Assembly: GCA_963737015.1 (NCBI GenBank)
Contig: CAVTQZ010000001.1
Span: 2,232,001 to 2,296,000 of the forward strand
Reading direction: 5' to 3'
Length of the DNA: 64,000 nt
From: CAVTQZ01 sp963737015
GTDB lineage: Bacteria > Actinomycetota > Acidimicrobiia > Acidimicrobiales > UBA8190
Part shown: in pieces, positions 51,557 through 60,649 of the stretch
How positions within the stretch are numbered: position 1 is the first letter of the stretch
Layout of the letters: every line of letters starts with the position of its first letter
Notes under the pieces: model-generated
Seen by the model: the letters and a program-made list of their open reading frames with translations, nothing else
Databases searched by the model: none
Told to the model about the DNA's origin: nothing
Made by a program: the position numbers and the translations under genes

Positions 51557-52651
51557 GTGTCGGATCTCTCCGATGAAGCGCCCGAGGAGAGCATTCTCGG
51601 GTGGAAGGGTGAAGACCTGGACGACTTACGGCGGTTCCTCGTGCGGATGTTCGGCTCACAGAGCCGGCAGTCGGACATCGAACGCGCCAGGTGGCTCTTC
51701 GTGGAGAACCCCAACCGATCGCAGGACGAATCCTCGCTCTGGCTTCTTCGAAACGAAGGCGAGATCGTCGCAATGGTGGGGGCGATCCCCTTCCGGCTGA
51801 AGGTCGGTGACCGGCGATACCTCGCCATGTGGGGCGTGGACGCCACGAGCGATCCGGCCATTCGCGACACCGGCATCTTCTACGAGTTCGTCGTCGCGCT
51901 CTACGAGCTGCGCAAGCGGATCGGTGTCGGAGCGACGTTGGGGCTCGGCTCTTCGGAGGACGGTTATCGCTTCATAAAGCGGTACGGGTTTCGCCACGTG
52001 GCGAACATCCCCTTCTACATCCGTCCCGTCGACGAGGGGGACTTCGTGCGAGGCGCGGGCATCTCCGCGCCATTCGGATGGGCCGTCGTTGCGGTGCTCC
52101 GCAGCTTCACGTTCGCCGTGAGACGACTCGGTCGCATTCCTTCCAAAGCAATGCATCTGGCCGGCATCGACCAGTTCGACTGGCGTGTGAACGAGCTCTG
52201 GTCCGAGGTGTCCCGAGAGCTGCCGGTCAGCTCGACACGCGACCTCACGTGGCTGAGTTGGCGCTTCGACAGCGGCCCCCACAAGCATGCGTACCGCCGC
52301 TACTACCTGATGGACGGCGACCGCGTCGTCGGGTACCTGGTGCTCCGTGAGGCCACTTGGCACGGCCGGCGCGCCGTCTCGGTTGTCGACTACCTCGCGG
52401 AAGCGAGACGTCTGCCCGCCCTGTTTACGTGCGCCGTCACGCTCGCCCACGAGGAAGGGGCGGCGGTGCTGACCTGTCGCACGATCCATCCCCGCGCGCG
52501 GGGCATCTTCCGGTCACTCGGTTTCTTCCGGCGCGCGGAAGAGGGGCACCAGTTGACCGCCCTCGTTCTCGAGGACGGACCGCCGGAGGACGAGCTTTAC
52601 GATCCGGCCGGTTGGTTCGTCACGGCTGCGGACAGCGACGTCGAGGTATGA
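51557..52651 (+). CDS. GNAT-fold acyltransferase-like protein
   Basis: The 364-residue protein looks like a tandem GNAT: the first half has NEGEIVAMVGAIPFRLKVGD and GVGATLGLGSSEDGYRFIKR with GFRHVANIPFYIRPV, and the second half has DRVVGYLVLREATWHGRRAV and the last block RGIFRSLGFFRRAEE. This resembles actinobacterial uncharacterised acetyltransferase proteins of the polysaccharide/antibiotic type. Acceptor unknown. GTG 51557 starts 7 bases after the cyclase gene, in the same direction. It converges on the secreted esterase-like gene. Confidence 0.75.
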   Translation: MSDLSDEAPEESILGWKGEDLDDLRRFLVRMFGSQSRQSDIERARWLFVENPNRSQDESSLWLLRNEGEIVAMVGAIPFRLKVGDRRYLAMWGVDATSDPAIRDTGIFYEFVVALYELRKRIGVGATLGLGSSEDGYRFIKRYGFRHVANIPFYIRPVDEGDFVRGAGISAPFGWAVVAVLRSFTFAVRRLGRIPSKAMHLAGIDQFDWRVNELWSEVSRELPVSSTRDLTWLSWRFDSGPHKHAYRRYYLMDGDRVVGYLVLREATWHGRRAVSVVDYLAEARRLPALFTCAVTLAHEEGAAVLTCRTIHPRARGIFRSLGFFRRAEEGHQLTALVLEDGPPEDELYDPAGWFVTAADSDVEV

Positions 52652-52676
52652 CCTTCAACGCACGGAACCCGCGCTG

Positions 52677-55388
52677 TTATGGCATCGAGCAGGTCCCCTG
52701 CCATCCTCCCGAGAAGTAAGGCGGCCCTGGCAGGGACCGGCCCGAAATCAGTTGCTGCGGCGGATCCGTGACGTAGCCGTCCCGGCCGGTAACGAGACCG
52801 TTCACGTCGAAGAACGCACCCTTCTGCTCCTGGGCGGCACACGTCCGGCGGGGGTACTCATGGGGATCGCCGTTGTTCGGGGTATCCGGGCCGAACACGT
52901 CCGAGGGCGGGGGCGGGTCGGTCCCGGCGACAGCCGTGGAACCCAAGTGGTCGGCGACCCCGTCGGGTCCCGAGTCGAAGATGACGATTGCGGACCCGTC
53001 GTAGGGATAGCTGGAGATGGGCTTGATGTCCCAAAGGGGAGATTCGGGGGTGTAACAGTAGTGACCGTCGACGGGGTCGTTGGCCGTGTACTTGCCGTTG
53101 ACATCGGTGTTGCAGAGCCGGCTCGCCAACAACGCCTGTCCCCCTCCGGGGGTGTTCGACGTCGCCGGGCCGCCCACCGACTCGGCGCCGATCGTGCGGG
53201 CCTCGTCGAATGCCGTGAAGTTCGCCACCTGGTGGTCTCCCCACGCCACCTGCATCAATACATGGTGATCGGGACCCGGTGCGGATGTACCGGTGTCGCA
53301 GTTCTGGACGGTCTCATCCGCAGCTTTCACCACCCCCCTCCCGGAGCAGTCGGGCAACAAGCCGCCTTCGGCCGCTGCGCTCATGTGTGATGCGTAGCCG
53401 TCTGGGTCTGCGCGGTCCCACAGTGTCTGAATCAGGTCGAGGACCAGCTGACGCTGTGCCTGGTCCGGGTAGAACAGGTCGAGGACGTTCGAATAGCCCA
53501 CACCCGTCAAGTTGGTCGGATCGTATGCTGCCGGGTCCGACGCGAACTGTTGCGCCTGCTGCTCGGTGAACTGGGGAAGGGTCTCCGAGGCGACGTAGTC
53601 GACCGAACGCGGCAGCAGGGTCGAGTAGTCCATGCCCGTGACCCCGAGGGCGCAGCGGTGGACATCGATCGAGACGGCGCAGACGGTCCCCCCGAAGATG
53701 CCGCCCTGGCTGTTCCCGTCGTAGTACACCCCGTCATGGAGGTTTATGAAACTGTCGCCGGGCGAGTACTGGAAGGCGGGACTCGACGCGAAACCTTGCG
53801 GATTGATCATCAGGCGTTGCAGGTAGATGAAGTTCAATTCACCTTGCTGGCCACGGTCGGCGAGGAACTTGAAATTCGACAGGTCTTCGAGGGCCAGAAG
53901 CGCGTTCGGGATGTCGGAATTAGCCCAACCGAACCAATCGGTGGCGCAGTACATCATCCCCTCGCGATCCGCCATCTCCTCCTGGGGGGAGACAGTCACC
54001 TCCGTATAGCTTCCGAAGAGCCCATGGCCGTACTCCACCGGTCTCAGCAGTTTGTGCGCGTCGTATGCACTGCGACCCACCACGCATATGAAGGCGGCTT
54101 CGTAGGTCTGGCCGGGAACTTGTGACGGCGTGTCGTCGGGGTTTGTGGCGTCGGTGTAATAGAAAGAGCCCGGAGAGGGGCAATCGTCGACCGGGCTAGC
54201 ACTCGAGATGCTGTCGCACTTCAACGGGGGTGAACAGGTAGGTGCGATGTAGCACGGGACCGAGAAGGTTCCGGTGATCTCGCGCGCCACGTTCGGATTT
54301 TGCGCGGTGGTATAGGCGGTGACCTTCGAGACCGTGAACGAGGGAGCGCTCCCCGCGTCCTGGCCGGCATCCACCCGCGCCTTGGTCTCCCCGAGTTGCC
54401 CGAACGCGTTGTCGCGGATCGCCAGCAGTCGTCCTGTCACGTTCTGGGGAGAGGCCGTGGTGAAATCCCACGCGAGGTAGAGATCCGACGGGTTGTCCGA
54501 GATCGTCCATCCGGCCTCTTTGAGGTTTTCGAAGACGCCGTTCATGTGACCGGCTCGCGGGTCGCTGGAGCTTCCGATACCCGAAGCAACGCCGGCGCTT
54601 GCCACCTTCTGAGCGAGGTATGAGCCCACGTACGACTCGAACGTCGAATCCGGGTTCGCGAGAGTGCCATTGTCGGTGTACAGGTGCCGCAACGCGACGA
54701 TGTAGCGATGGCCGTCTATGAGGTTCATCGCCGGATGGATCATGAGGTCCTGCTGGACAGAGCCGTCTGTCCCCGCGGGAACGACTCCGGCTTCGCTGGT
54801 GTACTGGTCGAGCTCGACCCATGCGGGCCATACCTTCCCCGTGGTGGCGTCGAGCAGGATGACCCCGAGGTTCGCCTCTTCGTTGACAGCCAGGTCGAGG
54901 TCGGTCGGAAGGCGAGAGGGCCCGAGATCCGAGTTGCGGGTCATTCCCGGCACGAGTGTGAGGATCGTCGAGCCGGCGCTGAACCCATCGCTCCGGTTGT
55001 AGTCGCTCGGATCGATCGGCTTGCCGACGATGTTGCGGGGCATCGCCAGGACGTTCAGGTCCAGGCGCCGGCCCGTGGCGCTCGTGGGGTCGTAGCGGGT
55101 GAACCAGTCGTTCGGGTAGGGCAACAGGCACTGGGCCGGATCGATCGGATCGCATCCAGCGGGGCTGGTCGCGAAACCGGGGTTGGCGGGATTGGACGAC
55201 CCAGCCCAGTTGTCTGTGTCGTGGTTCACCCACCTCGCAGCCGCGAGCTTCGCTGTCGTGCCGAACCCGCCGGACGAGTTGTAGATGAACGCCGACACCA
55301 ACAAAGCCGGTGCCAATGTGGTGAGAAGGATGCGCCGGATCGCGCCACGCCGACGCATCCGCCGAGAACGAACTGAAACTTCCGACAT
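52677..55388 (-). CDS. Large secreted protein with a lipase-type GxSxG motif
   Basis: The 903-residue protein begins with a basic, Arg-rich N-terminus and a hydrophobic segment (ILLTTLAPALLVSAFIY), consistent with export. In the middle, near residue 560, is YYDGNSQGGIFGGTVCAVS, where G-N-S-Q-G fits the nucleophile elbow of alpha/beta hydrolases; Asp and His candidates lie further on (the His in PGPDHHVLMQVAWGDHQV). Many Cys residues suggest disulfides. I do not know the family, but an extracellular lipase or esterase is a sensible reading. It is alone on its strand with an unrelated promoter region. A role in liberating fatty acids or sterols from esters would fit the neighbourhood, but that is inference. 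Confidence 0.7.
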   Translation of the reverse strand: MSEVSVRSRRMRRRGAIRRILLTTLAPALLVSAFIYNSSGGFGTTAKLAAARWVNHDTDNWAGSSNPANPGFATSPAGCDPIDPAQCLLPYPNDWFTRYDPTSATGRRLDLNVLAMPRNIVGKPIDPSDYNRSDGFSAGSTILTLVPGMTRNSDLGPSRLPTDLDLAVNEEANLGVILLDATTGKVWPAWVELDQYTSEAGVVPAGTDGSVQQDLMIHPAMNLIDGHRYIVALRHLYTDNGTLANPDSTFESYVGSYLAQKVASAGVASGIGSSSDPRAGHMNGVFENLKEAGWTISDNPSDLYLAWDFTTASPQNVTGRLLAIRDNAFGQLGETKARVDAGQDAGSAPSFTVSKVTAYTTAQNPNVAREITGTFSVPCYIAPTCSPPLKCDSISSASPVDDCPSPGSFYYTDATNPDDTPSQVPGQTYEAAFICVVGRSAYDAHKLLRPVEYGHGLFGSYTEVTVSPQEEMADREGMMYCATDWFGWANSDIPNALLALEDLSNFKFLADRGQQGELNFIYLQRLMINPQGFASSPAFQYSPGDSFINLHDGVYYDGNSQGGIFGGTVCAVSIDVHRCALGVTGMDYSTLLPRSVDYVASETLPQFTEQQAQQFASDPAAYDPTNLTGVGYSNVLDLFYPDQAQRQLVLDLIQTLWDRADPDGYASHMSAAAEGGLLPDCSGRGVVKAADETVQNCDTGTSAPGPDHHVLMQVAWGDHQVANFTAFDEARTIGAESVGGPATSNTPGGGQALLASRLCNTDVNGKYTANDPVDGHYCYTPESPLWDIKPISSYPYDGSAIVIFDSGPDGVADHLGSTAVAGTDPPPPSDVFGPDTPNNGDPHEYPRRTCAAQEQKGAFFDVNGLVTGRDGYVTDPPQQLISGRSLPGPPYFSGGWQGTCSMP

Positions 55389-55501
55389 CGCCGCCCTGAT
55401 TTTCCGCCCTGAACTTCCGCCGGGTACTGCCGCCGGGCGTCACTATACGGCCACCGCCCCGAATTCGCACGATCGTGAGCGGCCCCCCCGAACCGGCGGC
55501 C

Positions 55502-56606
55502 CTATAACACGAGCACACCTCTTGCGAGCTTCCCCTCGTGCATGTGTTCGACGATCTCCTTGAAGCCCTCGAGCGGCCGAGTCTCGCTCACGAGCTCGTC
55601 GAGCATGAGCCGTCCCTGGCGGTAGAGCTCGACCATGAGCGCGATGTCGTGATGCGGTCGCGCCGATCCGTAGCGGCAACCCATGAGCCCGCGGTCGACG
55701 TAGGCGAGGCTGTTCATGTCGACCGATACCTCGCTCCCAGGCGCCGGGACACCGATCGCCACGGCATTGCCGCCCCAGTCCAGGCAGTCGACGGCGTTTC
55801 GGAGCACGGCCGGGTGACCGACGCACTCGAAGGACCACGTGACCCCCCCGGGCCCGAGGGCGCCTGCGATCGACTTCGGATCGTGACGGACGATCTTCCT
55901 GATCTCCTTCACCGCGTCCGACGCGGACGCGTCGACGAAGTGCGTAGCGCCGAACTGCCACCGCGAGCGGCTCCTTCGAGGCGACCGTGTCCACCGCGAC
56001 GATCCGGCTCGCGCCCGCCAGGCGAAGGCCCTGAATCACGTTCAGTCCCACGCCGCCGACGCCGAACACCGCCGAGGTCGCGCCGGGCGCCACCTTCGCC
56101 CTGTTGAGCACCGCGCCCACCCCGGTCAACACCCCGCACGCGATCAACGCAGCCGAGGTGAAGGGCACCTCGGGATCGATCGGCACCGCCTGGACCGCGG
56201 AGACAATCGTGTACTCGGCGAATACCGATGCCGCCGCGAAGTTGGACGCGGCCTCGCCCCGGAAGCGAAACGGTGTCGAGACCTTTCCGAGGCTCTGCGC
56301 GCACATCGTCGGGTGGCCGGTGTTGCACGCGCGGCAGATCCCGCAGTTCGCCAGCGTGGCGATCACCACGTGGTCCCCCGGTTTCACGGTCCGAACCTCG
56401 CTGCCGACCGAGTCCACCAACCCCGCACCCTCGTGACCGAGCACAGACGGCGCCTTCCAGGGGATCGTGCCGTTGATGACCGAGACGTCGGAGTGACAGA
56501 CGCCCGCGGCGGCGATCTTGACCTTCACTTCGGTGGGTCCCGGCTCACCGACCTCGAGCTCGTCGGTCACCTCGGCCTCGGCCCCCGTGAAAACGATGCC
56601 TTTCAA
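55502..56606 (-). CDS. Zinc-dependent alcohol dehydrogenase, frameshift near 55950-55962
   Basis: The medium-chain dehydrogenase has the catalytic zinc parts GVCHSDVSVINGTIPW and LGHEGAGLV, the structural zinc cysteines CGICRACNTGHPTMC, and the nucleotide motif VFGVGGVGLNVIQGLRLAGA. The frame fails after EPLAVAVR. The next frame continues QFGATHFVDASASDAVKEIR and DWGGNAVAIGVPAPGSEVSV to the stop at 55502. The joined protein is about 367 residues. It starts at TTG 56606 in the second copy of a 20-bp duplication and follows the FadD3-like gene. In this operon it may oxidise an alcohol intermediate. Confidence 0.85.
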
Positions 56607-56641
56607 TTGCGCTCCTCTCCGCTCAATTGCGCTCCTCTCCG
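56603..56641 (-). repeat. 20-bp tandem duplication carrying RBS and start codon
   Basis: TCAATTGCGCTCCTCTCCG occurs at 56603-56621 and 56623-56641 (20-bp period). On the coding strand each copy supplies GGAGAGGAG and a TTG. The upstream copy holds the FadD3-like stop TGA with an overlapping TTG; the downstream copy holds the TTG start of the alcohol dehydrogenase. Confidence 0.85.
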
Positions 56642-58401
56642 GTTGTCTGTGCCCCATGGCCCACGCCCGTCCCGGCTGTCGTTGGTCCTTCTCCCTCTTG
56701 TGAAGGCCCGGCGAGAAGCGCCCGCAACTCGGTCTTCAGGACCTTGCCGCTCGCGTTGAGCGGCAGTGACTCGACCAGCTCCACCCGTCGGGGCACCTTG
56801 TAATTGGCGGTGCGCTCACGTGCCCACTCGACCAGGTCGCCCTTCAAGTCGGGTCCGGCCCCCGGCAGGGGCACGACGAATGCGCAGCCGACCTCTCCCA
56901 TGCGCTCGTCGGTGACCCCGACAACCGCCGCCTGCGCGACCTCCGGATGCCCCGCCAGGACGAGCTCCACCTCGGCGGGATAGACGTTGAAGCCCCCTAC
57001 GACGAACATGTCCTTCTTTCGGTCCGTGATCCGAAGGTTGCCGCCGTCGTCCATGACACCGATGTCGCCGGTGTGCAGCCAACCCTCGTCGTCGATCGCC
57101 TCGGCCGTTGCCTCGGGATCCTCGAAATAACCGGCCGTCACCGTGTAACCCCGCACCACGACCTCACCCGCCTCGCCGCGGCCGACCTCCGCACCCGTGT
57201 CGTCGACGACCTTCACCTCCAGCTCCGGTATCGCACGCCCCGAGGAGCCGGCGATCACCTCCATCGGGTCGCCGCGCCGGCACATCGTCACGACACCGGT
57301 CGATTCGGTGAGGCCGTAGGCGGTTAGCACTGTGTCGAACCCGAGCTCGTCGCGCATCTGCGCCACGAGGTCCACCGGGACGATCGCGGCACCGGTCACC
57401 GCGAGCCTGAGGCTCGACAGGTCGTGGCCCGCACGCCCACCGTGGTCGATGAGCGAGCGGTAGAGAGTCGGAGGGCCCGGCAGGACGCTCACCTTCTCGC
57501 GCTCGATCGTCTCGAGCGCGTGCTGCGCGTCGAAGACAGCCTCGGGGATGATCGTCGAACCGGTCATGAGGCACGCGAGGATCCCGGCCTTGTAGCCGAA
57601 CGTGTGGAAGAAAGGGTTCACCACGAGATAGCGGTCGCCCTCACGCAGACCGACGATGCCGGCCCAGGTGGCGAAGGCGCGCAGGCTCTGTGCGTGCGTT
57701 GCGATGGCGCCCTTCGGCCTACCGGTCGTTCCGGACGTGAAGATGACGTCGGAGACGTCCTGCGCCCGCACCGCCTGCCACCGGTTACGCGCGTCGTGTT
57801 CACCTACGCCAACCCCGACGACTCCTTCGTCGGACTCCACCACGCCGTCTGCACCCTGTAGGAATTCGTGCCAGCCGAATATGGGGACCTCGTCTGTGAC
57901 GGTCGGCTCGCTCGGGGTGCCTTCATCGTCACGCAGGAGCACTATGCGTTCGAGCGCGGGCACGTCCTCGTCCTCGAGAAGCGCCGGATAGTCGATTCCG
58001 AGGAATCCTCTGACGCTGAAGAGGACCTTCGCCCTCGACTTGCGCAGGATGTAAGCGGCTTCGGGACCCTTGAACCGCGTGTTGAGAGGTACGAGCACCG
58101 CGCCTGCACCGAGTAACCCGAGGGCGCATACCACCCACTCGGAGATGTTCGGGGCCCATATGGCCGCGCGGTCGCCTCGATGGATGCCCGCCGCCATCGC
58201 CGCGCGGGTCACCTCGAGCGCATTCGCCTCTAGTTGTGCGAACGTGATGCGGAGAGGCGCAGCGTCTGGGCCCGCACGGCTGTGGTCGACGATCGCCTCC
58301 GCATTTTTGAAACGGCGTGCCGCGTCGGCCACCACGTGCGGAACCGATCCCCACGACAGGTCCACGCGCGGGTCCTCGATCTCCTCTTCAGCCGTGCTCA
58401 A
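56623..58401 (-). CDS. fadD3: FadD3-like acyl-CoA synthetase
   Basis: The 592-residue ligase matches FadD3 closely: FTSGTTGRPKGAIATHAQSL, DRYLVVNPFFHTFGYKAGIL, LSSLRLAVTGAAIVPVDLVA, YGLTESTGVVTMCRRGDP, and KKDMFVVGGFNVYPAEVELV with the catalytic Lys in NASGKVLKTELR. FadD3 joins CoA to HIP, the bicyclic C/D-ring remnant of steroids, and so opens the last part of steroid breakdown. The region before the P-loop is somewhat longer than in FadD3. It begins at TTG 58401, 39 bases after the IpdF-like stop, and is the third gene of the FadE30 - IpdF - FadD3 - alcohol dehydrogenase unit. The start is uncertain because the frame is open further upstream. Confidence 0.85.
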   Translation of the reverse strand: MSTAEEEIEDPRVDLSWGSVPHVVADAARRFKNAEAIVDHSRAGPDAAPLRITFAQLEANALEVTRAAMAAGIHRGDRAAIWAPNISEWVVCALGLLGAGAVLVPLNTRFKGPEAAYILRKSRAKVLFSVRGFLGIDYPALLEDEDVPALERIVLLRDDEGTPSEPTVTDEVPIFGWHEFLQGADGVVESDEGVVGVGVGEHDARNRWQAVRAQDVSDVIFTSGTTGRPKGAIATHAQSLRAFATWAGIVGLREGDRYLVVNPFFHTFGYKAGILACLMTGSTIIPEAVFDAQHALETIEREKVSVLPGPPTLYRSLIDHGGRAGHDLSSLRLAVTGAAIVPVDLVAQMRDELGFDTVLTAYGLTESTGVVTMCRRGDPMEVIAGSSGRAIPELEVKVVDDTGAEVGRGEAGEVVVRGYTVTAGYFEDPEATAEAIDDEGWLHTGDIGVMDDGGNLRITDRKKDMFVVGGFNVYPAEVELVLAGHPEVAQAAVVGVTDERMGEVGCAFVVPLPGAGPDLKGDLVEWARERTANYKVPRRVELVESLPLNASGKVLKTELRALLAGPSQEGEGPTTAGTGVGHGAQTTGEERN

Positions 58402-58439
58402 CTGTCCGCCCCGCTCAACCGCTTCCTCATTCTTCGCCC

Positions 58440-59258
58440 TCAAGGATGCTGGCTCGAGACGGACACGATTTCGCCGCTCATGTACGAGGAGTAATCGCTC
58501 GCCAGGAACACGATGACGTTCGCGACCTCCCAGGTCTCGGCCGAGCGCCCGAACAGCTCCTGCTCGCGGAGCTTCTCGAGCTCCCCGTCGGGAATGACCC
58601 TGTTCAAGAAGGGGTGTACCGCGAGGCTCGGTGACACCGCGTTCACCCGGACCCCGTACGGGGCGGCCTCGGCTGCAGCGCAGCGCGTGAGCGCCATGAC
58701 GCCCGCCTTGGCGGCCGCGTAGTGCGCCTGGTTCTCCTGCGCGCGCCAACCGAGGACCGAGGCGTTGTTGACAATGACGCCCGATCCTCGCTCGTAGAAG
58801 TGGCCGAGCACCGCGCGCATGCACCGGAACGTGCCGTTCAGGGTCACGTCGAGCACCGTGCTCCACTGCTCGTCGGTCATCTCGGCGATCGGGCTGTTGC
58901 CGCCGAGCCCGGCGTTGTTGACGGCGACGTCGATGCGCCCGTGCGCGTCGATCGCGCCCTGGTAGAGGTTGCGCACCTCTTCCTCGACGGTCACGTTGCA
59001 GGTGATCGCCACAGGGCGCGTGCCGGTCGACTCGCCGATGGCGTCCGCGGCTTCACCGAGACGGCGCTCGTGCGCGTCCGATATGACGACGGTGGCTCCT
59101 TCCTCGGCGCAGCGGCGTGCCGTCGCGAATCCGATCCCGGTCCCCGCCGCGGCCGTGACCACGACGACCTTCCCCTCGAGGAGACCGTGGGGTGACGGCG
59201 GGGCGGGCGGGGACGGCACGCCCGGCGCGCCCGGCGCGCCCGGCACGCCCGGGGTCAA
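58440..59258 (-). CDS. ipdF: IpdF-like short-chain dehydrogenase
   Basis: The SDR has TAAAGTGIGFATARRCAEEG, NNAGLGGNSPIAEM, catalytic NNASVLGW and Y-A-A-A-K, followed by the C-terminal FGRSAETWEVANVIVFLASD and YMSGEIVSVSSQHP, which match IpdF (Rv3559c). IpdF oxidises 5-OH-HIC-CoA in the HIP branch of steroid catabolism. The 272-residue chain has an unusual N-terminus of about 25 residues, TPGVPGAPGAPGVPSPPAPP, encoded by a GC-only repeat; it may be an artefact of the TTG start choice at 59258, which overlaps the FadE30-like stop (TTGA). A later start inside is possible. Confidence 0.88.
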   Translation of the reverse strand: MTPGVPGAPGAPGVPSPPAPPSPHGLLEGKVVVVTAAAGTGIGFATARRCAEEGATVVISDAHERRLGEAADAIGESTGTRPVAITCNVTVEEEVRNLYQGAIDAHGRIDVAVNNAGLGGNSPIAEMTDEQWSTVLDVTLNGTFRCMRAVLGHFYERGSGVIVNNASVLGWRAQENQAHYAAAKAGVMALTRCAAAEAAPYGVRVNAVSPSLAVHPFLNRVIPDGELEKLREQELFGRSAETWEVANVIVFLASDYSSYMSGEIVSVSSQHP

Positions 59259-60460
59259 ATCCCTCCTCCGGTTCGCGCCTCGACCTTCGGCTCGGGGGGC
59301 AGACCCAGCACGCGCTCACCGACGATGTTGCGCTGGATCTCGTTCGATCCCCCGTAGATGGTCTCGGCGCGCGTAAAGAGGAAGATCCGCTGTGCCTCTT
59401 TCAGCTCGTATGGAGCGCCCGCCGCGACCATGGACCCCGAACCGCCGACGTCCATCGCCAGCTCGCCGAGGTCGCGATGCCAATTGGCCCAGAAGAGCTT
59501 GGCGATGGATGCCTGAGGCGACGCCACGGGTCCGTCGACGCCGGTGAGCGAGCGCAATACGTTCAGCCGTAGCACGTAGAGCTTCGCCCATGCGTCGGTC
59601 AGTCGCTGACGAACGAGAGGATTTCGTGCTTCACCGTTTTCGTTGGCCACGGCGATCACGTGGTCGAGCTGCTTGCGGAACTGCAGGATGTCCCCGAGGA
59701 GCCCCGCCCCGCGCTCGAACGCGAGTGTGGCCAGCGCGACGCGCCATCCGTCGTTGACGGATCCGACGACGAGGTCGGCCGAGGTACGTGCCCCGTCGAA
59801 GAACACCTCGTTGAACTCGGCGGTGCCGGTGATCTGCGTGATCGTCTTCACTTCTATGCCCGGCTGGTTCATCGGCACCAAGAGGTACGAGAGCCCGCGA
59901 TGGCGCGGCGCTTGGGGGTCGGTCCTGCAAAGGACGAAACACCATTCGGACCACTGCGCGTAGGAGGTCCACACCTTCTGCCCCGTCACGACCCACTCGT
60001 CACCATCGAGCACTGCTTTCGTCTGGAGTGAGGCGAGGTCCGATCCGGCGGCGGGCTCGGAGTAGCCCTGGCACCAGAACTCCTGTCCCAGTCGTATGGG
60101 CTCGAGGAACCGTCGCTTCTGCTCCTCGGTCCCGTACGCGATCAGGGTCGGACCGAGCAGACCTTCGCCCATCACCCCGACGCGCGCCGGCGCCTCGGCC
60201 CGCACGTACTCCTCGTTCCAGATCACCTGTTGGGACATCGAAGCGCCGCGCCCGCCCCATTTCGAGGGCCAGCCGACACAGGTCCACCCGGCGGAGCCGA
60301 GATGGCGCTCCCACGCGAGCCGGATCTCGCGTTCCTCGTGCTGAGATCCCGAGTAGCCGAGCCCGCGGGCCTTCTCGAACTCACCCGACAGGTTCTCCTC
60401 GAGCCATGTGCGCGCCTCGGCCCGGAAGGCGGCGTCCTCAGGGCTGTCGTGCAGATCCAT
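59255..60460 (-). CDS. fadE30: FadE30-like acyl-CoA dehydrogenase
   Basis: The 401-residue dehydrogenase follows FadE30 over its length: AGWTCVGWPSKWGGRGASMS, LLGPTLIAYGTEEQKRRFLE, WCQGYSEPAAGSDLASLQTK, ITGTAEFNEVFFDGARTSAD, KLFWANWHRDLGELAMDVGG and LFTRAETIYGGSNEIQRNIV. FadE30 acts on HIP-CoA-derived intermediates during degradation of steroid C and D rings. It is the first gene of the operon and has 189 bases of promoter region shared with the divergent msrB gene. I saw no KstR or KstR2 consensus there. Confidence 0.9.
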   Translation of the reverse strand: MDLHDSPEDAAFRAEARTWLEENLSGEFEKARGLGYSGSQHEEREIRLAWERHLGSAGWTCVGWPSKWGGRGASMSQQVIWNEEYVRAEAPARVGVMGEGLLGPTLIAYGTEEQKRRFLEPIRLGQEFWCQGYSEPAAGSDLASLQTKAVLDGDEWVVTGQKVWTSYAQWSEWCFVLCRTDPQAPRHRGLSYLLVPMNQPGIEVKTITQITGTAEFNEVFFDGARTSADLVVGSVNDGWRVALATLAFERGAGLLGDILQFRKQLDHVIAVANENGEARNPLVRQRLTDAWAKLYVLRLNVLRSLTGVDGPVASPQASIAKLFWANWHRDLGELAMDVGGSGSMVAAGAPYELKEAQRIFLFTRAETIYGGSNEIQRNIVGERVLGLPPEPKVEARTGGGI

Positions 60461-60649
60461 CAGGTCGGGGGTGGTGGGTCGGGGTTCGTGGAGCAGGCCA
60501 ACGCGGCGCAGACGCTACCAGGGGCGCTCGCAGGCGCCCCAAGAGCGTGTCCCGCCGCCGTTTCCGGAGCACACGCGGAGCGAGGACGACCGGAACAAGA
60601 GTGGTGCGATATTGGTTACCGGTTGTGGGTCGCGAACCAGGAGGTGCCG

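Noticed and set aside
60600..60640. KstR-like site before fadE30/msrB (GGTTACCGGTTG)
   Set aside because: It lacks the AAC-NN-GTT core in either orientation, so it was not counted with the four sites.
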